This document shows positions 1-11,671 of a stretch of DNA of 64,000 bases, piece after piece (the stretch's first letter is position 1; the number at the start of each line of letters is the position of its first letter). The stretch comes from Rugalucina vietnamica (Eukaryota; Mollusca; Bivalvia; Lucinida; Lucinidae). The stretch spans positions 34,944,721-35,008,720 of the forward strand of contig OZ024874.1 of NCBI GenBank assembly GCA_964017185.1, in the 5' to 3' direction. A program made the translations under genes and the position numbers. A model generated the notes under the pieces. It was not told the DNA's origin and searched no databases. It saw only the letters and a list, made by a program, of their open reading frames with translations.

Positions 1-540
1 GATATCCATAATTCATTTATGGATATCCATAAATCATTTTAGGATATTTAGAAATGTTAATGGATATCCTTAATTATTTGAGGATATCCATAAATGAATA
101 AAGGATATCCATAAATAAATTATGGATATCCTTGAATGAATTATGGATATCCAAAAATAGGGAATAAATAGTAAAATGGCACCCATAGGCACGTACATCA
201 TTTTTTGTGATTTAAGGATATCCTTAAATTATGGATATCCTAAAATACAGTTCTATTGAAGTACATCCTTAACTCATTTATGGATATCCATAAATCGAAT
301 TATGGATATCCAATATTAGCCCGATTTTATAATATCCTTAAATCGAATTATGGATATCCAAAAATAGGATTGTATTTTAGGATATCCATAGTTCGATTTT
401 AGGATATCCTAAAATCAATTTATGGATATCCAATATTCAGACGAATTAAGGATATCCATAAATCGATTTTAAGTATCCAGAAATGAATTTTGGATATCCA
501 AAATGAATTATGGATATCCATAAATAGGGAATAAATAGTA
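1..540. repeat. GGATATCC palindromic repeat array
   Basis: The 8-bp palindrome GGATATCC recurs every 20-40 bases, usually inside the longer palindrome TTATGGATATCCATAA, separated by AT-rich linkers. A stretch containing AGGGAATAAATAGTAAAA and then GGCACCC occurs near 157-190 and again near 517-552, so a larger unit of about 360 bp is also duplicated. The array is cut by the window start. No coding sequence is visible. Confidence 0.85.
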
Positions 541-1189
541 AAACGGCACCCCATATGATTGTTGGTTGATGCGTTCATTTACGGTGTAGATACGTTTGTG
601 TTACGGTTTAGATACGGAAAGATTCGAATCAACGCCTTCATTTACATGTCATTACGTACTATTACGGATGTTTCATCCGTGCCCAATTTTTGACTTTTTT
701 CAAAATTTGGGCGCGGATGGAATCGGACTTGCATATACAATACGTTAAGATACGAACATATACGGAAAAGATACGAATTGTTACGGATATGACGGATAGA
801 TACGAAAGGTCAGTCCGCAGCGTCCGCAGCATCCGGATGTGCTAGTGTGACTGTAGTTTGACTAAAACCTGCGTTTTCTTGCATCAAATTTCACCGTTAT
901 ATACGCAAGAAAACGCAACATTACGTACCTGAAAGTGTATGTCTGTATCTAAAAGTAACATATGGTATCGAAAGGTATGTAGTCAAGTATCTTAACCGTA
1001 TGTATTCGAATTTATCCGTAACTATCTTCGAAAGTATCCGTATCTTTCCTGAACTACCCGTATTTATTCGTATTTAAAGGTAATAAATTCATTAAGAACC
1101 GTTAGCCCCGCCCACAAAATTCTGCGGATCGCTACGTATAGTATTCGCAACTATCCGCGGCATCCGTAAGCGCTAGTGTGACCTAGGCA
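541..1189. other. Spacer rich in TACGG/TACGT words, possible MITE remnant
   Basis: No open frame of note. The stretch is rich in TACGGA/ATACGG words. GCTAGTGTGAC appears at about 841 and again at about 1170, each preceded by a CCGCAGCATCC-like or CCGCGGCATCC-like stretch, so the 330-bp segment between them has similar direct ends. This could be two tandem copies of a degraded element; the family is not identified. Confidence 0.3.
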
Positions 1190-1200
1190 TTAGTGTTTAC

Positions 1201-3000
1201 GTGTTGTCATTAACGGTTTTAACTACAACGCTTAGTTTTAACGCATTGTAACCGCAATGCTTAGTGTTAACGTGTAGTCATTAACGGTTGCAACTGCAAC
1301 GCTTAGTGTAAACATGTTGACCCTAACGGTTGCAACTGCAATGCTAAGTGTTAACATGTTGACATAAACGGTTGCAACGTGTTAACGTGTTGAAATTAAC
1401 GTAAACAAATGCTACACTTACTGTAATGTTGACACTAACGAATGTAACTGCAACGCTTAGTTTTAACGTGTTGCCACTAACGCTTGCAACTGCAATGCTT
1501 AATGCTAACGTGTTGCCTTTAAAGGTTGCAACTGCAACGGTTAGTGCTTACATGTTGACACTAACGTTTGCAACTGCAACGCTTAGCTTTAACGTGTTGC
1601 CACTAACGCTTAATGTTAACGTGTTGCCATTAAAGGTTGCAACTGTAACGGTTAGTGCTTACATGTTGACACTAACGTTTGCAACTGCAACGCTTAGGTT
1701 TAACGAGTTACCACTAACGCTTAATGTTAACGTGTTGCCATTAAAGGTTGCAACCGTAACGGTTAGTGCTGACATGTTGACACTAACGTTTGCAACTGTT
1801 TTAACGGTTGCAAATGCAAAGCTTAGTGTTTACGTGTTGCCATTAACGGTTTTAACTACAACGCTTAGTTTTAAGGTGTTGACACGGTTTTAACGGTTGC
1901 AAATGCAAAGCTTAGTGTTTACGTGTTGTCATTAACGGTTTTAACTGCAACGCTTAGTTTTAACATGTTGCCACGGTATTAATGGTTGCAAATCCATTGC
2001 TTAGTGCTAACGTGTTGCAATTAACAGTTATAACTACAACGCTTAGTTTTAACGTGTTGACGTGGTTTTAATGGTTGCAAATGCAAAGCTTAGTGTTTAC
2101 GTGTTGTCATTAACGGTTTTAACTACAACGCTTAGTTTTAACGCATTGTAACCGCAATGCTTAGTGTTAACGTGTTGTCATTAACGGTTGCAACTGCAAC
2201 GCTTAGTGTAAACATGTTGACACTAACGGTTGCAACTGCAATGCTAAGTGTTAACATGTTGACATAAGGGGTTGCAACGTATTAACGTGTTGAAATTAAC
2301 GTAAACAAATGCTACACTTACTGTAATGTTGACACTAACGAATGTAACTGCAACGCTTAGTTTTAACGTGTTGCCACTAACGCTTGCAACTGCAATGCTT
2401 AATGCTAACGTGTTGCCTTTAAAGGTTGCAACTGCAACGGTTAGTGCTTACATGTTGACACTAACGTTTGCAACTGCAACGCTTAGCTTTAACGTGTTGC
2501 CACTAACGCTTAATGTTAACGTGTTGCCATTAAAGGTTGCAACTGTAACGGTTAGTGCTTACATGTTGACACTAACGTTTGCAACTGCAACGCTTAGGTT
2601 TAACGAGTTGCCACTAACGCTTAATGTTAACGTGTTGCCATTAAAGGTTGCAACCGTAACGGTTAGTGCTGACATGTTGACACTAACGTTTGCAACTGTT
2701 TTAACGGTTGCAAATGCAAAGCTTAGTGTTTACGTGTTGCCATTAACGGTTTTAACTACAACGCTTAGTTTTAACGTGTTGACACGGTTTTAACGGTTGC
2801 AAATGCAAAGCTTAGTGTTTACGTGTTGTCATTAACGGTTTTAACTGCAACGCTTAGTTTTAACATGTTGCCACGGTATTAATGGTTGCAAATCCATTGC
2901 TTAGTGCTAACGTGTTGCAATTAACAGTTATAACTACAACGCTTAGTTTTAACGTGTTGACGTGGTTTTAATGGTTGCAAATGCAAAGCTTAGTGTTTAC
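1201..3000. repeat. 900-bp higher-order repeat, two near-identical copies
   Basis: Bases 1201-2100 and 2101-3000 differ at only a handful of positions that I can find, for example near 1266, 1322, 1370, 1691 and 1874. A third copy starts at 3001 with the same bases, but carries a deletion inside and drifts in phase after about 3230. The high identity indicates recent amplification of a multi-monomer block. Confidence 0.85.
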
Positions 3001-5839
3001 GTGTTGTCATTAACGGTTTTAACTACAACGCTTAGTTTTAACGCATTGTAACCGCAATGCTTAGTGTTAACGTGTTGTCATTAACGGTTGCAACTGCAAC
3101 GCTTAGTGTAAACATGTTGACCCTAACGGTTGCAACTGCAATGCTAAGTGTTAACATGTTGACATAAACGGTTGCAACGTGTTAACGTGTTGAAATTAAC
3201 GTAAGCAAATGCTACACTTACTGTTATAATGTTGACACTAACGGTTGTAACTGCAACGCTTAGTTTTAACGTGTTGCCACTAACGCTTGCAACTGCAATG
3301 CTTAATGTTAACGTGTTGCCTTTAAAGGTTGCAACTGCAACGGTTAATGCTTACATGTTGACACTAACGTTTGCAACTGCAACGCTTAGCTTTAACGTGT
3401 TGTCACTAACGCTTAATGTTAACGTCTTGCCATTAAAGGTTGCAACTGTAACGGTTAGTGCTTACATGTTGACAGTAACGTTTGCAACTGTTTTAACGGT
3501 TGCAAATGCAAAGCTTAGTGTTTACGTGTTGCCATTAACGGTTTTAACTACAACGCTTAGTTTTAACGTGTTGACACGGTTTTAATGGTTGCAAATGTAA
3601 AGCTTAGTGTTTACGTGTTGTCATTAACGGTTTTAACTGCAACGCTTAGTTTTAACATGTTGCCGAGGTATTAACGGTTGCAAATCCAATGCTTAGTGCT
3701 AACGTGTTGCAATTAACGGTTATAACTACAACGCTTAGTTTTAACGTGTTGACATGGTTTTAATGGTTGCAAATGCAAAGCTTAGTGTTTACGTGTTGTC
3801 ATTAACGGTTGCAACTGCAACGCTTAGTGTAGACATGTTGACACTAACGGTTGCAACTGCAATGCTAAGTGTTGACATAAACGGTTGCAACGTGTTAACG
3901 TGTTGAAATTAACGTAAGCAAATGCTACACTTACTGTTATAATGTTGACACTAACGGTTGTAACTGCAACGCTTAGTTTTAACGTGTTGCCACTAACGCT
4001 TGCAACTGCAATGCTTAATGTTAACGTGTTGCCTTTAAAGGTTGCAACTGCAACGGTTAGTGCTTACATGTTGACACTAACGTTTGCAACTGCAACGCTT
4101 AGCTTTAACGTGTTGCCACTAACGCTTAATGTTAACGTGTTGCCATTAAAGGTTGCAACTGTAACGGTTAGTGCTTACATGTTGACACTAACGTTTGCAA
4201 CTGTTTTAACGGTTGCAAATGCAAAGCTAAGTGTTTACGTGTTGCCATTAACGGTTTTAACTGCAACGCTTAGTTTTAACATGTTGCCACGGTATTAACG
4301 GTTGCAAATGCAATGCTTAGTGCTAACGTGTTGCAATTAACGGTTATAACTAGAACGCTTAGTTTTAACGTGTTGACATGGTTTTAATGGTTGCAAATGT
4401 AAAGCTTAGTGTTTACGTGTTGTCATTAACGGTTGCAACTGCAACGCTTAGTTTCAACGTGTTGACACGGTTTTAACGGTTGCAAATGCAAAGCTTAGTG
4501 TTTACGTGTTGTCATTAACGGTTTTAACTGCAACGCTTAGTTTTAACATGTTGCCACGGTATTAACGGTTGCAAATGCAATGCTTAGTGCTAACGTGTTG
4601 CAATTAACGGTTATAACTACAACGCTTAGTTTTAACGTGTTGACATGGTTTTAATGGTTGCAAATGTAAAGCTTAGTGTTTACGTGTTGTCATTAACGGT
4701 TGCAACTGCAACGCTTAGTTTTAAGGTGTTGCCGCGGTATTAACGGTTGCAAATCCAATGCTTAGTGCTAAGTTACTGCTAACGTGTTGCAATTAACGGT
4801 TATAACTACAACGCTTAGTTTTAACGCATTGTAACCGCAATGCTTAGTGTTAACGTGTTGTCATTAACGGTTGCAACTGCAACGCTTAGTGTAAACATGT
4901 TGACACTAACGGTTGCAACTGCAATGCTAAGTGTTAACATGTTGACACAAACGGTTGCAACGTGTTGAAATTAACGTAAGCAAATGCTACACTTACTGTT
5001 ATAATGTTGACACTAACGGTTGTAACTGCAACGCTTAGTTTTAACGTGTGGCCTTTAAAGGTTGCAACTGCAACGGTTAGTGCTTACATGTTGACACTAA
5101 CGTTTGCAACTGCAACGCTTAAGTTTAACGTGTTGCCACTAACGCTTAATGTTAACGTCTTGCCATTAAAGGTTGCAACTGTAACGGTTAGTGCTTACAT
5201 GTTGACACTAACGTTTGCAACTGTTTTAACGGTTGCAAATGCAAAGTTTAGTGTTTACGTGTTGCCATTAACGGTTTTAACTACAACGCTTAGTTTTAAC
5301 GTGTTGACACGGTTTTAATGGTTGCAAATGCAAAGCTTAGTGTTTACGTGTTGTCATTAACGGTTTTAACTGCAACGCTTAGTTTTAACATGTTGCCACG
5401 GTATTAGCGGTTGCAAATCCAATGCTTAGTGCTAACTTAGAGCAATTAACTACAACGCTTAGTTTTAACGTGTTGACATGGTTTTAATGGTTGCAAATGC
5501 AAAGCTTAGTGTTTACGTGTTGACACTAACGGTTGCAACTGCAATGCTAAGTGTTGAAATAAACGGTTGCAACGTGTTAACGTGTTGAAATTAACGGAAG
5601 CAAATGCTACACTTACTGTTATAATGTTGACACTAACGGTTGTAACTGCAACGCTTAGTTTTAACGCATTGTAACCGCAATGCTTGCTAGTGTTAACGTG
5701 CTGTCATTAACGGTTGCAACTGCAACGCTTAGTGTAAACATGCTGACACTAACGGTTGCAACTGCAATACCAAGTGTTAACATGTTGACATAAACGGTTG
5801 CAACGTGTTAATGTGTTGAAATTAACGTAAGCAAATGCT

Positions 5840-5845
5840 ACACTT
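5840..5845. other. Target-site duplication (left), ACACTT
   Basis: ACACTT lies directly left of the minus-strand retrotransposon and is repeated at 13840-13845. Satellite sequence reading GCTACACTTACTGTTATAATG elsewhere in the array is the uninterrupted version of this site. Confidence 0.8.
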
Positions 5846-5880
5846 GATAGTTCGTCTCTCACTAATGAGAAAGACCATCA

Positions 5881-6996
5881 TTATTTCTTGAATAGTGCTG
5901 ATGTGTGTTGGTGAGTTCTTTGATGGCTGACTAGGCCAATTCTGGCTCTAAACTGTCGGTTGCAAGTAGAGCAAGTCAATGTCATAGAGTCTGCTGGTGG
6001 CACATTTGTTTTGGCTTTGCGCTCTCTTCGCTTTCTTTCAGCTTCACAGATTCTCTTCTTTTCATAGAGAGCTGCTCCTTTGTTGATGAGACCTCGCCAC
6101 TTTGATCGCTCCTGTGCAGTCTGTTCCCAGGACCCCATTGGTATTTCGAAATCCTTCAGAGAGGCTTTGAGGGTGTCTTTGTAGCGTTTCTTCTGGCCAC
6201 CTTGAGAGCGCTTTCCCTCCTGTAGTTCTCCATAGAAAACTTTCTTTGGAAGTCGCGCATCAGGCATTCTTATAACATGGCCAGTCCATCTTAGCTGTGC
6301 TAGCTTTAAGACTGTATGCATGCTTTGCATCCCTGCTTTCCTCAGGACCTCTGTGTCTGGAATCTTGTCCTGCCACTTGATTTTTAACAACTTTCTCAAA
6401 CAGCTTAAGTGGAAATGGTTAAGTCTCTTTGCATGGCGTTGGTATACTGTCCAGGTCTCACATGCATACAAGAGGGTTGGCAGTACCACAGCCTTGTATA
6501 CTTTCAGCTTGGTGTCAAGCTTGATTCCATTTCGCTCCCAGACGTTTGCACGGAGTCTTCCGAATGCCACACTAGCTTTTGCAATTCTGGCAGTGATCTC
6601 ATCATCAATATGCACTGCTCTGGAGAGAGTGCTTCCCAGGTAAGTGAACTTGTCAACAACTTTCAGTTTTTGCCCATTCACAGTGATGGTTGGTTCATTA
6701 TATGGTTTTCCGGGGGCTGGTTGGTGTACAACCTCTGTCTTTTTTGTGCTGATTGTGAGATCATAGTTATCATATGATTGTGAGACTTGATCCATGGCTC
6801 TTTGCATTTTTGCCTCTGTGTTGGCATTCTTATCCATATCATCTGCATAGAGGAGCTCATCTAGCACATCAGTCTGGACCTTAGTTTTGGCTTGCAACCT
6901 TCTGAGGTTGAATATGTTGCCATCAAAACGGTACCTGATTGGAAAACCAGTGTCACTGTCCTGAAAAGCATCCATAAGCATGGCAGAAAACATCAT
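5881..6996 (-). pseudogene. LINE reverse transcriptase, C-terminal half with YADD box and zinc finger
   Basis: The reading frame starts inside the palm (FSAMLMDAFQD) and carries the catalytic LLYADDMD motif at about residues 48-55. The thumb and C-terminal region follow (FTYLGSTLSR, LLYACETWTVY, LRWTGHVIRM). The last 40 residues contain CSTC...HQRTH, a C2H2-type finger, before the stop. It would copy the element RNA at a nicked target. The frame is separated from the upstream palm segment by a 13-bp tandem duplication near 7049-7074, so the enzyme cannot be made as one chain. The endonuclease and fingers lie to the right on the same strand. Confidence 0.85.
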
Positions 6997-7048
6997 GCTG
7001 AACAGTGTTGGTGCCAGAACACAGCCTTGTTTGACCCCATTTGTTACT

Positions 7049-7672
7049 TCAAATGGTTACTTCAAATGGTTCAGAGAACTCTCCATCATTCTGCACACGT
7101 GCCTGCATGCCATCATGAAACTGCCGCACCATAGCTATGAATCTGGGTGGACAGCCAAACTTGGCCATGATTTTCCAGAGTCCATCACGACTAACAGTGT
7201 CAAAAGCTTTGGTGAGGTCAACAAACGTCATGTATAGATCTACATTCTGTTCTTGGCATTTCTCCTGAAGCTGTCTTGCTGTGAAGATCATGTCTATTGT
7301 CCCTCTGTCTTTTCTGAATTTACAATGACTTTCAGGGATAAGTCCCGTCTGATCAAGATGAGCATTCAGACGATTCAACAGAATTTTTGCAAGTATCTTC
7401 CCAGCAATTGATAGGAGGGAGATGCCTCTGTGATTGTCACAGACTTGAGGATTTCCTTTCCGCTTGTATAGGTGGATTATGGATGCATCCTTAAATTCTT
7501 GTGGGATAGCCTCCTTCCTCCACATACAGTGAAACAACTCTGTCAGTTTCTCTGCCATGGGTAGCCCCCCAGCCTTGTAAACTTCGGCAGGAATTGCATC
7601 TTTGCCAGATGATAGTTGTTGAACTGCTTTTCTTGTTTCCGTAATGGTAGGAAATTCATCTAACAGAACATT
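7049..7672 (-). pseudogene. LINE reverse transcriptase, fingers and first palm motif
   Basis: Frame open from just after a TGA at 7673-7675 to a stop near 7049. It shows the reverse-transcriptase fingers (NHRGISLLSIAGKILAKILL), a GLIPESHCKFRKDRGT stretch, and the first catalytic aspartate motif TFVDLTKAFDTV. It continues to GEFSEPFEVT, after which the 13-bp word TTACTTCAAATGG is present twice in tandem on the plus strand and throws the frame. The next frame (5881-6996) resumes the palm. Expected function is target-primed reverse transcription; this copy is inactive because of the TGA and the duplication. Confidence 0.85.
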
Positions 7673-7677
7673 TCACT

Positions 7678-8683
7678 CTATCTGTGGAAGTCTGTCGATT
7701 GCATCCTGATTGATGCTTGATGGTCGATTAAGCACACTATTGAAGTGTTCTGCCCACCTTTCCAAGATTTATCTGTGAGAAGAGTGTTTCCATCTGCACT
7801 GAGCAATGTGGTGGCTCCAGAACTCTTTGGACCATAAATGGTTTTCAGTGCATCATGAAATTTCTTCATGTCCTTTCTATCCGCAAAAGACTGAATTTCT
7901 TCTGTTTTCTTCCTCAGCCAGGAATCTTGCATGTCCCTAAGCTTGGTCTGGACTGTCTTACAAATGTTGCTGTAGGCTGCTTTCTTTGATACTGAGCTAG
8001 TATCATCTTGATGTGCCTTGAGCAAACGGTGCTTTTCTTCAAGAAGCCTCTGAATTTCATCATCATTCTCATCAAACCAGTATTGATGTTTGCGAGATGG
8101 ATGGCCTAAGGTGCTTGCAGCTGAAGAAAGAACTGTTTTATGGAAAACTGTCCAGTTTTCTTCAGGGTCCTCTGAACTGAGATTCATTGCATCCAGTTGG
8201 CTGCAAATGTCTGTTAAGAAATCTTGTCTCATGCTGTCTTTATTCAGCTTTGAGACATCCAGTCTCTTAGGAGCTTTCTTGCCTTGAGGTCGCCTCGCAG
8301 GCTGTATTCTTAGGTTGAGTTTGCTGACAACCAGTCTATGATCTGTCCAGCAGTCTGCACCACACATAGTCTTTGTCACTTTAACATCCTGCCTGTCTGT
8401 TCTCCGCACAATGACATAGTCTATGAGATGCCAGTGTTTGGAACGGGGATGCATCCAGGATGTTTTATTCCTATTAGGTAGACGGAAGACTGTGTTGGTG
8501 ATTAGAAGATCATGTTCAGCACACTTCCTGAGAAGCAAGAGACCATTGCTGTTGCACTTTCCAACCCCTTCTGGACCTATAACTCCTTCCCAGGTCTGGT
8601 GGTCTGTACCCACTCTGGCATTAAAGTCGCCAAGAAGGATAAGCTTGTCTGTGCGGGGTGTTGCAGAAATAACATTGTCTAGG
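7678..8683 (-). pseudogene. LINE APE endonuclease, second half, and linker
   Basis: Just inside the nested transposon's left target duplication, the frame reads [37 protein letters not shown] is the GDFN motif of apurinic-type endonucleases. The [11 protein letters not shown] segment near the domain end holds the catalytic DH pair. A lysine/glutamate-rich linker and [12 protein letters not shown] follow. A small deletion near 7763-7770 then shifts the frame, so the expected [12 protein letters not shown] stretch is read out of phase and terminates at 7678. The first half of the domain lies at 12482-12951. Confidence 0.8.
8681..8683. other. 3-bp target-site duplication (left), AGG
   Basis: AGG precedes the TIR at 8684 and recurs at 12482-12484. 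Counting AGG once rejoins the endonuclease reading frame exactly (FYDDL to DNVIS), which fixes the element borders to the base. Confidence 0.85.
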
Positions 8684-9485
8684 TACTCCGTGGGCCAGGA
8701 GGGCTTACCATGCACCCCCCCAAGGATCCTCTGGGAGTGGTATAATATTGTTCATTGGACCTCCCTGATTAAGAATCAAGATGTTAACACTCGATAGCTT
8801 GGTACCGAGACGCCATTTTGGACGGTTTTCAAGATGGCCGCCAGGCAAAAATGACAAAGTGCATGTTTAATATAATAGAACTCTTAAAACTTCTAAATTT
8901 CTTACTTTTATGAGCAAAACATACTTGTATGAGTGTCTAGACACCATTTCTGGTGTAAATTTAACAAAATTATGTCTTTTAATGATAGCATACAAGATGG
9001 ATGCCACATTGCAAAGCGTATTTTGCAATTTTTGTTACTTCTTCGCCCCGAAAAGCTTTTTTTACATTTTCACTGACAGTTAAGTAGTTTGGGTCATGAA
9101 GAGAGATGCAAGTATTATTTTCATGCTAATTCAACCACTGTTCTGACCCGCCATTTTGGACGGTTTCCGAGATGGCCACCATGCAAAAATGGCAAATGCA
9201 TGTTTATTAACATAGAACTGCTAAAACTTCTTATCTGCTAACTTTGTGAGCAGAACATGCATGTATTATAAGTGTTTAGACGCCATTTCTGATATAAATT
9301 TATCAAAGTTAGGTCTTTAAATGATGATATACAAGATGGCCACCACATTGAAAAGCATATTTTGCAATTTTTGTTACTTTTCCCCAAAATGCTTTTCTTA
9401 GTTTCACCAAAATCCATGATGTTTAAGTCATTAACATAGATTCAGCTATTATTTTCATGCTAATTCAGCCATAACAGTCTTGTAA
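8684..9485 (+). repeat. Left terminal inverted repeat of the nested transposon
   Basis: Pairs with 11672-12481. Inside the TIR a block of about 335 bp is present twice in tandem: CCATTTTGGACGGTTT followed by AAGATGGCC or GAGATGGCC begins near 8810 and again near 9150. Each block is followed by a similar run through CTTATTTTTATGAGC-like and CAAGATGG sequence. The internal repetition explains part of the unusual TIR length. Confidence 0.85.
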
Positions 9486-10244
9486 CAGCTTTTATATTTT
9501 ATTGTACAAGTGTAAAAAAGCCTATAATCTGCAATATGTCTGACAATTTGCTGACCATGCTAAATAAATGACTACTTTCATCAAGGTGTAAAATTTTTAA
9601 TACTGCACACAGAAAAATGATCAAAGATGCAACTTGATTCAAAATGTTCTGATAATTAGGACGATTTACATTATTAATGTGAAAAATGTGCAGTTACATG
9701 TATAAGTTTCGATTTATCCGCATAGGTATATCGATTAACAACCGACAATTAATCTCAAGTCAATCTGCATAATGACCGCAGTTGCACAAGGTTAGGTAAT
9801 TATTTCAATACAATGTAATTTGCACCATCAAACCCTAAGTTACCTTTCACCCCAGACAGAGTAAAAGGTTGCTCGTTGTCCAAAACAACTGGATGTGTGT
9901 ACACTATGTCCTGGAACACATTTAATGGTCCAATCAACAGAGGTTGTCTTTGTTCAAAATAAATGGGAAAGGTATATAGGCGTTGCGGACTTTTTGGACT
10001 TTTCTAACTATAAGCATCGGGAATATTTTGTATAATTTCACTGGCCTGAAAGAGGAGATAGGGTTTATTTTCTATAAAAAAAAAGGTAGGTGACAGTCAG
10101 TGTGGGATGTTTGAATTGATAAAAATTAGTTAATGGTTAAACATCTAGTTTAATGATTCAATGGGAAGTATCTGTTTAATAAATTAACCTAAAGTGCTAT
10201 AAAACCGGAATACTACAATAAGGTCAAGGAGCAAAACAGTTGAA
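9486..10244. other. Transposon interior, no gene seen
   Basis: AT-rich, no long open frame and no recognisable motif. It belongs to the unique interior of the nested inverted-repeat element. Confidence 0.5.
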
Positions 10245-10410
10245 ATAAGTACTTACCTTGTATGAACAAACAAACTCATACATTTGCGGTATTTACCTAG
10301 TCTATGACTAGCTGTATCAACCCTTAACAGGCCAAAAATAAGTAAATTGGACTTTAGGGGTGGTAGTTGTAATTCTAATACTGGTTGTGGTGGCGTAACA
10401 GAGACATGTG
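10245..10410 (+). repeat. Inner inverted repeat, left copy
   Basis: The segment from CTTACCTTGTATGAACAAAC to GGTGGCGTAACAGAGACATG is the diverged reverse complement of 11262-11405. Shared words include CCTTGTATGA, AGTCTATGACT and GGTGGTGG/GGTGGCG. The right copy lies just beyond the SINE. The pair sits asymmetrically inside the outer TIRs. Confidence 0.7.
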
Positions 10411-10581
10411 TAATTCAATTTCAAGTTGTAAAATCATCTGATCCCATTATTCTTCTTTCAAGACTGCTCAAATCCTAATGAATGCCTCCAGAAGCTAAAG
10501 GATATTTACTGGGGTAGATTCTTACAACTAATTAAATCTGCTCATAGAATGACACATATTTGTTTAAGAACATAAGCTTAA

Positions 10582-10800
10582 TCACAGGCAATGTTTTATC
10601 AGCGTATCACTTGGATGATAATGATGATGATCACGTGCAATCAAATCATAACCTTTGACTTTTCTAAGAATAGAACAGTTATTAAATTTTTCAGCTGTTT
10701 CAAGTATGGTGACACCTCTACTATATTCAAATTTGGAAAATGTATCTGCTAACCATCCTTCCTTAAAAATACATTCTGGAGTCACAGTGTATTTCCCAGC
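10582..10800 (-). CDS. Unrecognised 70-residue fragment inside the transposon
   Basis: An open stretch on the minus strand reads SAGKYTVTPECIFKEGW and ends with KVKGYDLIARDHHHYHPSD before a stop. No ATG is well placed. The DLIARDxHHYH run recalls a Cys/His motif (DLIAxDxxYHxxC) that I associate with uncharacterised transposon-linked proteins, but the expected cysteine is absent here. It could be a decayed exon of the element's original protein or chance. I do not assign a function. Confidence 0.25.
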   Translation of the reverse strand, partial: AGKYTVTPECIFKEGWLADTFSKFEYSRGVTILETAEKFNNCSILRKVKGYDLIARDHHHYHPSDTLIKHCL

Positions 10801-11060
10801 AGATGATCTTCATCTGAGTTGTGTTAGCGGGTTGCTCCTCCCAGACAGATGTTTATGGATGGGTTAAATGTTCAGTGAAAGGCTAATAATATTATGTATG
10901 ATGCCGATACATGTGATCTTTTTTGTTGTTTTATTGGTTCTAACAGTCTAGGGTTGCTCATTACATTTAGCTTATGAAGATGCTCATTAGATTTTTGAGC
11001 AGTTGAAAGCAGAATAATGGAATCTGATGTTTTTGCATCTGCGATAGTGAATAAAACGTG

Positions 11061-11250
11061 GGCGGCCGCCGTGGCCGAGCGGTTAAGAGCGCTGTTTCTT
11101 AATCACTCTATCATCTCACCGCTGTGACTGGTGAGGGTTTGAGCCACGCTCTGGCCACATGTGAGACAAGCCAAGTTCTGCTTGCGGGTGTGTCAGGTAG
11201 TTTTTCTCGGGGTTCTCCCATTTTCGCCCCACCTACTGATTGGCCCTAAA
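11061..11250 (+). mobile_element. tRNA-derived SINE with 11-bp target duplication
   Basis: The head holds a pol III A-box-like segment (GTGGCCGAGCGGTTAAGAGC) and, 60 bases on, a B-box-like GGTTTGAGCC, as in leucine/serine-type tRNAs. A non-tRNA body with TTTTTCTCGGGGTTCTCCC follows and ends in GGCCCTAAA. AATAAAACGTG flanks both sides (11050-11060 and 11251-11261), proving a retroposed insertion. It lies beside the right copy of the inner inverted repeat. Confidence 0.85.
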
Positions 11251-11261
11251 AATAAAACGTG

Positions 11262-11405
11262 TCTCTGTTGCATCACCACCACAAGTATCAGAACTAAAAC
11301 TGTGTCTCTGTGTCAGACTTACTCTTCTTTGGTCTGCTAATGATTGATATAGCCAGTCATAGACTGAAAAATGAATAAATTTGTTTGCTCATACAAGGTA
11401 AGGGC
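11262..11405 (-). repeat. Inner inverted repeat, right copy
   Basis: Diverged reverse complement of 10245-10410, running from GTCTCTGTTGCATCACCACC to TTTGCTCATACAAGGTA. The SINE inserted right at its outer edge, so the SINE came later. Confidence 0.7.
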
Positions 11406-11671
11406 ATATTTTAACCATTTTGTCATTGATCCTGTATTAATGCATGACAGACATTTTGGATGCAATAAAACATGAAATAATCTAACTTTATCAAACACGA
11501 AAAAGAATCATACTTATGTGAATGTTCCTTACCTAATCCTCTTTTAAAAAATAAAGAAATAAACAAATGTTAAAGGTAACAAATTTGGCTTTCATATGGC
11601 TTGTGTAATGACGTCAGCAAGCTAATGTCTGGCAAATTGGAGATTATAGACTTGTGCTAAAATACACTTAT
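11406..11671. other. Transposon interior, no gene seen
   Basis: AT-rich unique sequence between the inner repeat and the right TIR; nothing recognised. Confidence 0.5.

Larger units (their letters stand above)
1190..5845. repeat. 42-bp satellite array, left block
   Basis: The basic unit is 42 bp and typically holds TTAACGGTTGCAACTGCAAC followed by a GCTTAGTG-AACGTGTTG part, varying at several positions. Because 42 is divisible by three, several units in a row stay open in one frame and translate to a 14-residue hydrophobic repeat (LTLTFATATLSFNV-like). The resulting 95-155 residue frames are read here as by-products of repeat phase, not genes. The array stops abruptly at the retrotransposon at 5846 and resumes at 13840. 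Confidence 0.95.

Noticed and set aside
1426..5318. Open frames of 95-155 residues (MLTLTNVTATLSFNVLPL-type)
   Set aside because: They follow the 42-bp satellite period exactly and change only with monomer changes. There is no splice, promoter or codon bias evidence. Treated as repeat artefacts, as are those at 14905-19331.
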